Positions 62,693-64,000 of a DNA stretch of 64,000 nt are shown here, piece by piece (within the stretch, counting starts at the first letter, position 1; every line of letters starts with the position of its first letter). Where the stretch lies: assembly GCF_024213555.1 (NCBI RefSeq), contig NZ_JANAVO010000001.1, positions 3,348,001-3,412,000 of the forward strand. Reading direction: 5' to 3'. The position numbers and the translations under genes are program-made. Under the pieces are notes generated by a model, which was not told where the DNA came from, ran no database searches, and saw nothing but the letters and a program-made list of their open reading frames with translations. This DNA comes from Allokutzneria sp. A3M-2-11 16. Its GTDB lineage: Bacteria > Actinomycetota > Actinomycetes > Mycobacteriales > Pseudonocardiaceae.

Positions 62693-63877
62693 TCAGACGG
62701 CTCCCTTTTCGCGGAGTTTACGGGCCCGCCCTTCGTCGTAGCCCAGCCAGCTCAAGATCGCCCCGGTGTGCTGCCCCAACCGGGGGACAGGTGCCGGTGA
62801 CCAGCTCCAATGCGTGGCGTCCACCGGTGGTCGCAGCATTCGGGGGCTTGCGCCGCCGGGCACGGGCACTTCGCGCCAGCGGTCGCGCGCGGCGAGCTGC
62901 GGGTGCTCGGCCAGGCCCAGCACGTCCCTGGTGCGCGCGGCGGGCACGTCGGCGGCGTCGAGCGCGGCCAGCAAGCCCTCCGCCGTCATCCCGTCGAAGA
63001 CCGTGTGGAGTTCCGCGTGCAGCGCCTGCCGGTGCTCCACCCGCGACGCCACCGTTGTGAACCGCGGGTCGATCGCGAGATCTGCGCGGTTGAGCACGCG
63101 CTCGCACAGGCGGGTCCACTGCGGCTCGTTCTGCACGGCGAGGTGCACTGTTCCGCCGTCGCCGCACCGGAACGGCCCGTACGGCGCGATGCTGGCGTGG
63201 TGCGCGCCCGCGCGCGGCGGGATGCGGCCGGTGCCGGTCGCGTAGAGAAGCGGCTGCTGGACCCACTCCGCCAGCGACTCCAGCAGCGACAGGCGCAGTG
63301 CCGTCCCTTCTCCGGTGCGCTGACGGTGGTAGAGCGCTGCCAGGACCGCCGCGTGCAGGTGCACTCCGCCGGAGATGTCGGCGACGGAGATCCCCGTGCG
63401 GGCGGTCACCTCGCCCTCGCCGGTCAGCTCGATCAGCCCGGCCTCGGACTGGACGAGCGCGTCGTATGCCTTGCGCTCCGAGTACGGACCGCCGTCGCCG
63501 TATCCGGACAGCTCGCCGACGATCAGGTCCGGGCGGGAAGCGCACAGCGTTTCCGCGTCCACACCTATGCGACGGCCCACGGCGGGGGAGAGGTTGCACA
63601 GCACGACGTCGGCGCGTTCGATGAGCTTGGCCAGGACCTCGCGCCCCTCCGGCTGCTTGAAGTCGAGGGTGATCGACTCCTTGCCCACGTTGGTCCAGGC
63701 GAAGTACGAGGAGACCTCGCCGCAGGCGTTGTCGTAGTGGCGCGCGAAGTCTCCGCCGCCGACGCGCTCCACCTTGATCACGCGGGCACCGAGGTCGGCG
63801 AGCAGCCGGGAGGCGTAGGGGACCGCGACGGCCTGTTCGAGGCTCACCACGACGACGCCGCTCAGCGGGCCCGTCAT
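62693..63877 (-). CDS. Family III CoA-transferase (CaiB/BaiF type)
   Basis: The 394-residue protein is a family III CoA-transferase: it starts [27 protein letters not shown] and has the catalytic aspartate in VADISGGVH. These enzymes move CoA between carboxylic acids such as formate/oxalate, carnitine or succinate derivatives. The ATG overlaps the fdhD stop by four bases, so the two are co-translated. The pairing with fdhD might hint at formate or oxalate metabolism, but that is only a suggestion. Confidence 0.92.
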   Translation of the reverse strand: MTGPLSGVVVVSLEQAVAVPYASRLLADLGARVIKVERVGGGDFARHYDNACGEVSSYFAWTNVGKESITLDFKQPEGREVLAKLIERADVVLCNLSPAVGRRIGVDAETLCASRPDLIVGELSGYGDGGPYSERKAYDALVQSEAGLIELTGEGEVTARTGISVADISGGVHLHAAVLAALYHRQRTGEGTALRLSLLESLAEWVQQPLLYATGTGRIPPRAGAHHASIAPYGPFRCGDGGTVHLAVQNEPQWTRLCERVLNRADLAIDPRFTTVASRVEHRQALHAELHTVFDGMTAEGLLAALDAADVPAARTRDVLGLAEHPQLAARDRWREVPVPGGASPRMLRPPVDATHWSWSPAPVPRLGQHTGAILSWLGYDEGRARKLREKGAV

Positions 63878-64000
63878 CGGTCCACTCTGGACTGTCCGGA
63901 GTAGACGTTCATCGACGTGCCCCTGAGGAAGCCCACCAGGGTCATGCCCTGCTCCGCCGCGAGGTCGACGGCCAGCGAAGACGGTGCCGAAACCGCTGCC
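63874..64000 (-). CDS. fdhD: Formate dehydrogenase accessory sulfurtransferase FdhD, C-terminal end (partial)
   Basis: Only the last 42 codons are in the window. The visible sequence [19 protein letters not shown] followed by [17 protein letters not shown] matches the C-terminal end of FdhD, which transfers sulfur to the molybdenum cofactor of formate dehydrogenase. The gene continues to the right. It overlaps the CoA-transferase gene by four bases. Confidence 0.85.
   Translation of the reverse strand, partial: AAVSAPSSLAVDLAAEQGMTLVGFLRGTSMNVYSGQSRVDR

Overview
The window comes from a high-GC, mycothiol-type actinobacterium, most likely a member of the Pseudonocardiaceae or a relative. The evidence is the very high GC at third codon positions, frequent GTG starts, an AfsR/SARP regulator, an Eis-like acetyltransferase, a DinB/mycothiol-type protein, and a gene order that largely matches Mycobacterium tuberculosis Rv2457c-Rv2478c (ettA, gdh, aglA, glbO, HNH, DUF5130, pepN, Rv2466c, rpiB, nei, tig, clpP1, clpP2, clpX). 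The synteny is recalled knowledge, not a search result.

Left part (1-13.2 kb): a leftward accessory operon for a small nonribosomal peptide. In transcription order it holds a lone carrier protein, a LimB-like luciferase-type monooxygenase, a cytochrome P450, a free-standing adenylation protein without a carrier domain, a C-(half C)-A-T-R synthetase ending in a reductase, coupled E1-alpha and E1-beta subunits of a 2-oxoacid dehydrogenase with no E2 or E3, and a DinB-type protein. A further gene is cut by the left edge. Most junctions overlap or are very short, so the genes probably work as one pathway. The likely product is a reductively released dipeptide aldehyde, alcohol or pyrazinone, but that is inference. 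A tRNA-Arg gene and a remnant of a serine recombinase lie just upstream and may mark the edge of an island.

Middle part (13.3-43.5 kb): a CopD-CtaG fusion protein, a TetR-controlled drug-type ABC exporter with a clear operator palindrome, an SSB-like protein, ettA, a giant 1854-residue protein with a degenerate GGDEF domain and a long disordered tail, the large NAD-glutamate dehydrogenase, a thioesterase, a GH13 glucosidase, truncated haemoglobin, MscS, prolyl oligopeptidase, and an HNH protein. Next comes a 92-residue protein made of eight GVRIS repeats, divergent from an MFS transporter; the pair interrupts an otherwise conserved core block. Small membrane and DUF5130 proteins and aminopeptidase N follow.

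Right part (43.6-64 kb): an Rv2466c-like thioredoxin-fold protein, L-serine dehydratase, a metallo-beta-lactamase-fold hydrolase with a ComB-like phosphatase, rpiB and nei, two secreted M23 proteins, a 1006-residue SARP regulator, an Eis-like acetyltransferase, a MarR regulator, tRNA-Gly and tRNA-Pro, then tig, clpP1, clpP2 and clpX (protein folding and degradation), a Tat-type esterase, a CoA-transferase and the 3' end of fdhD.

Two families of long intergenic palindromes occur, with two copies each. All four copies lie between convergent genes.
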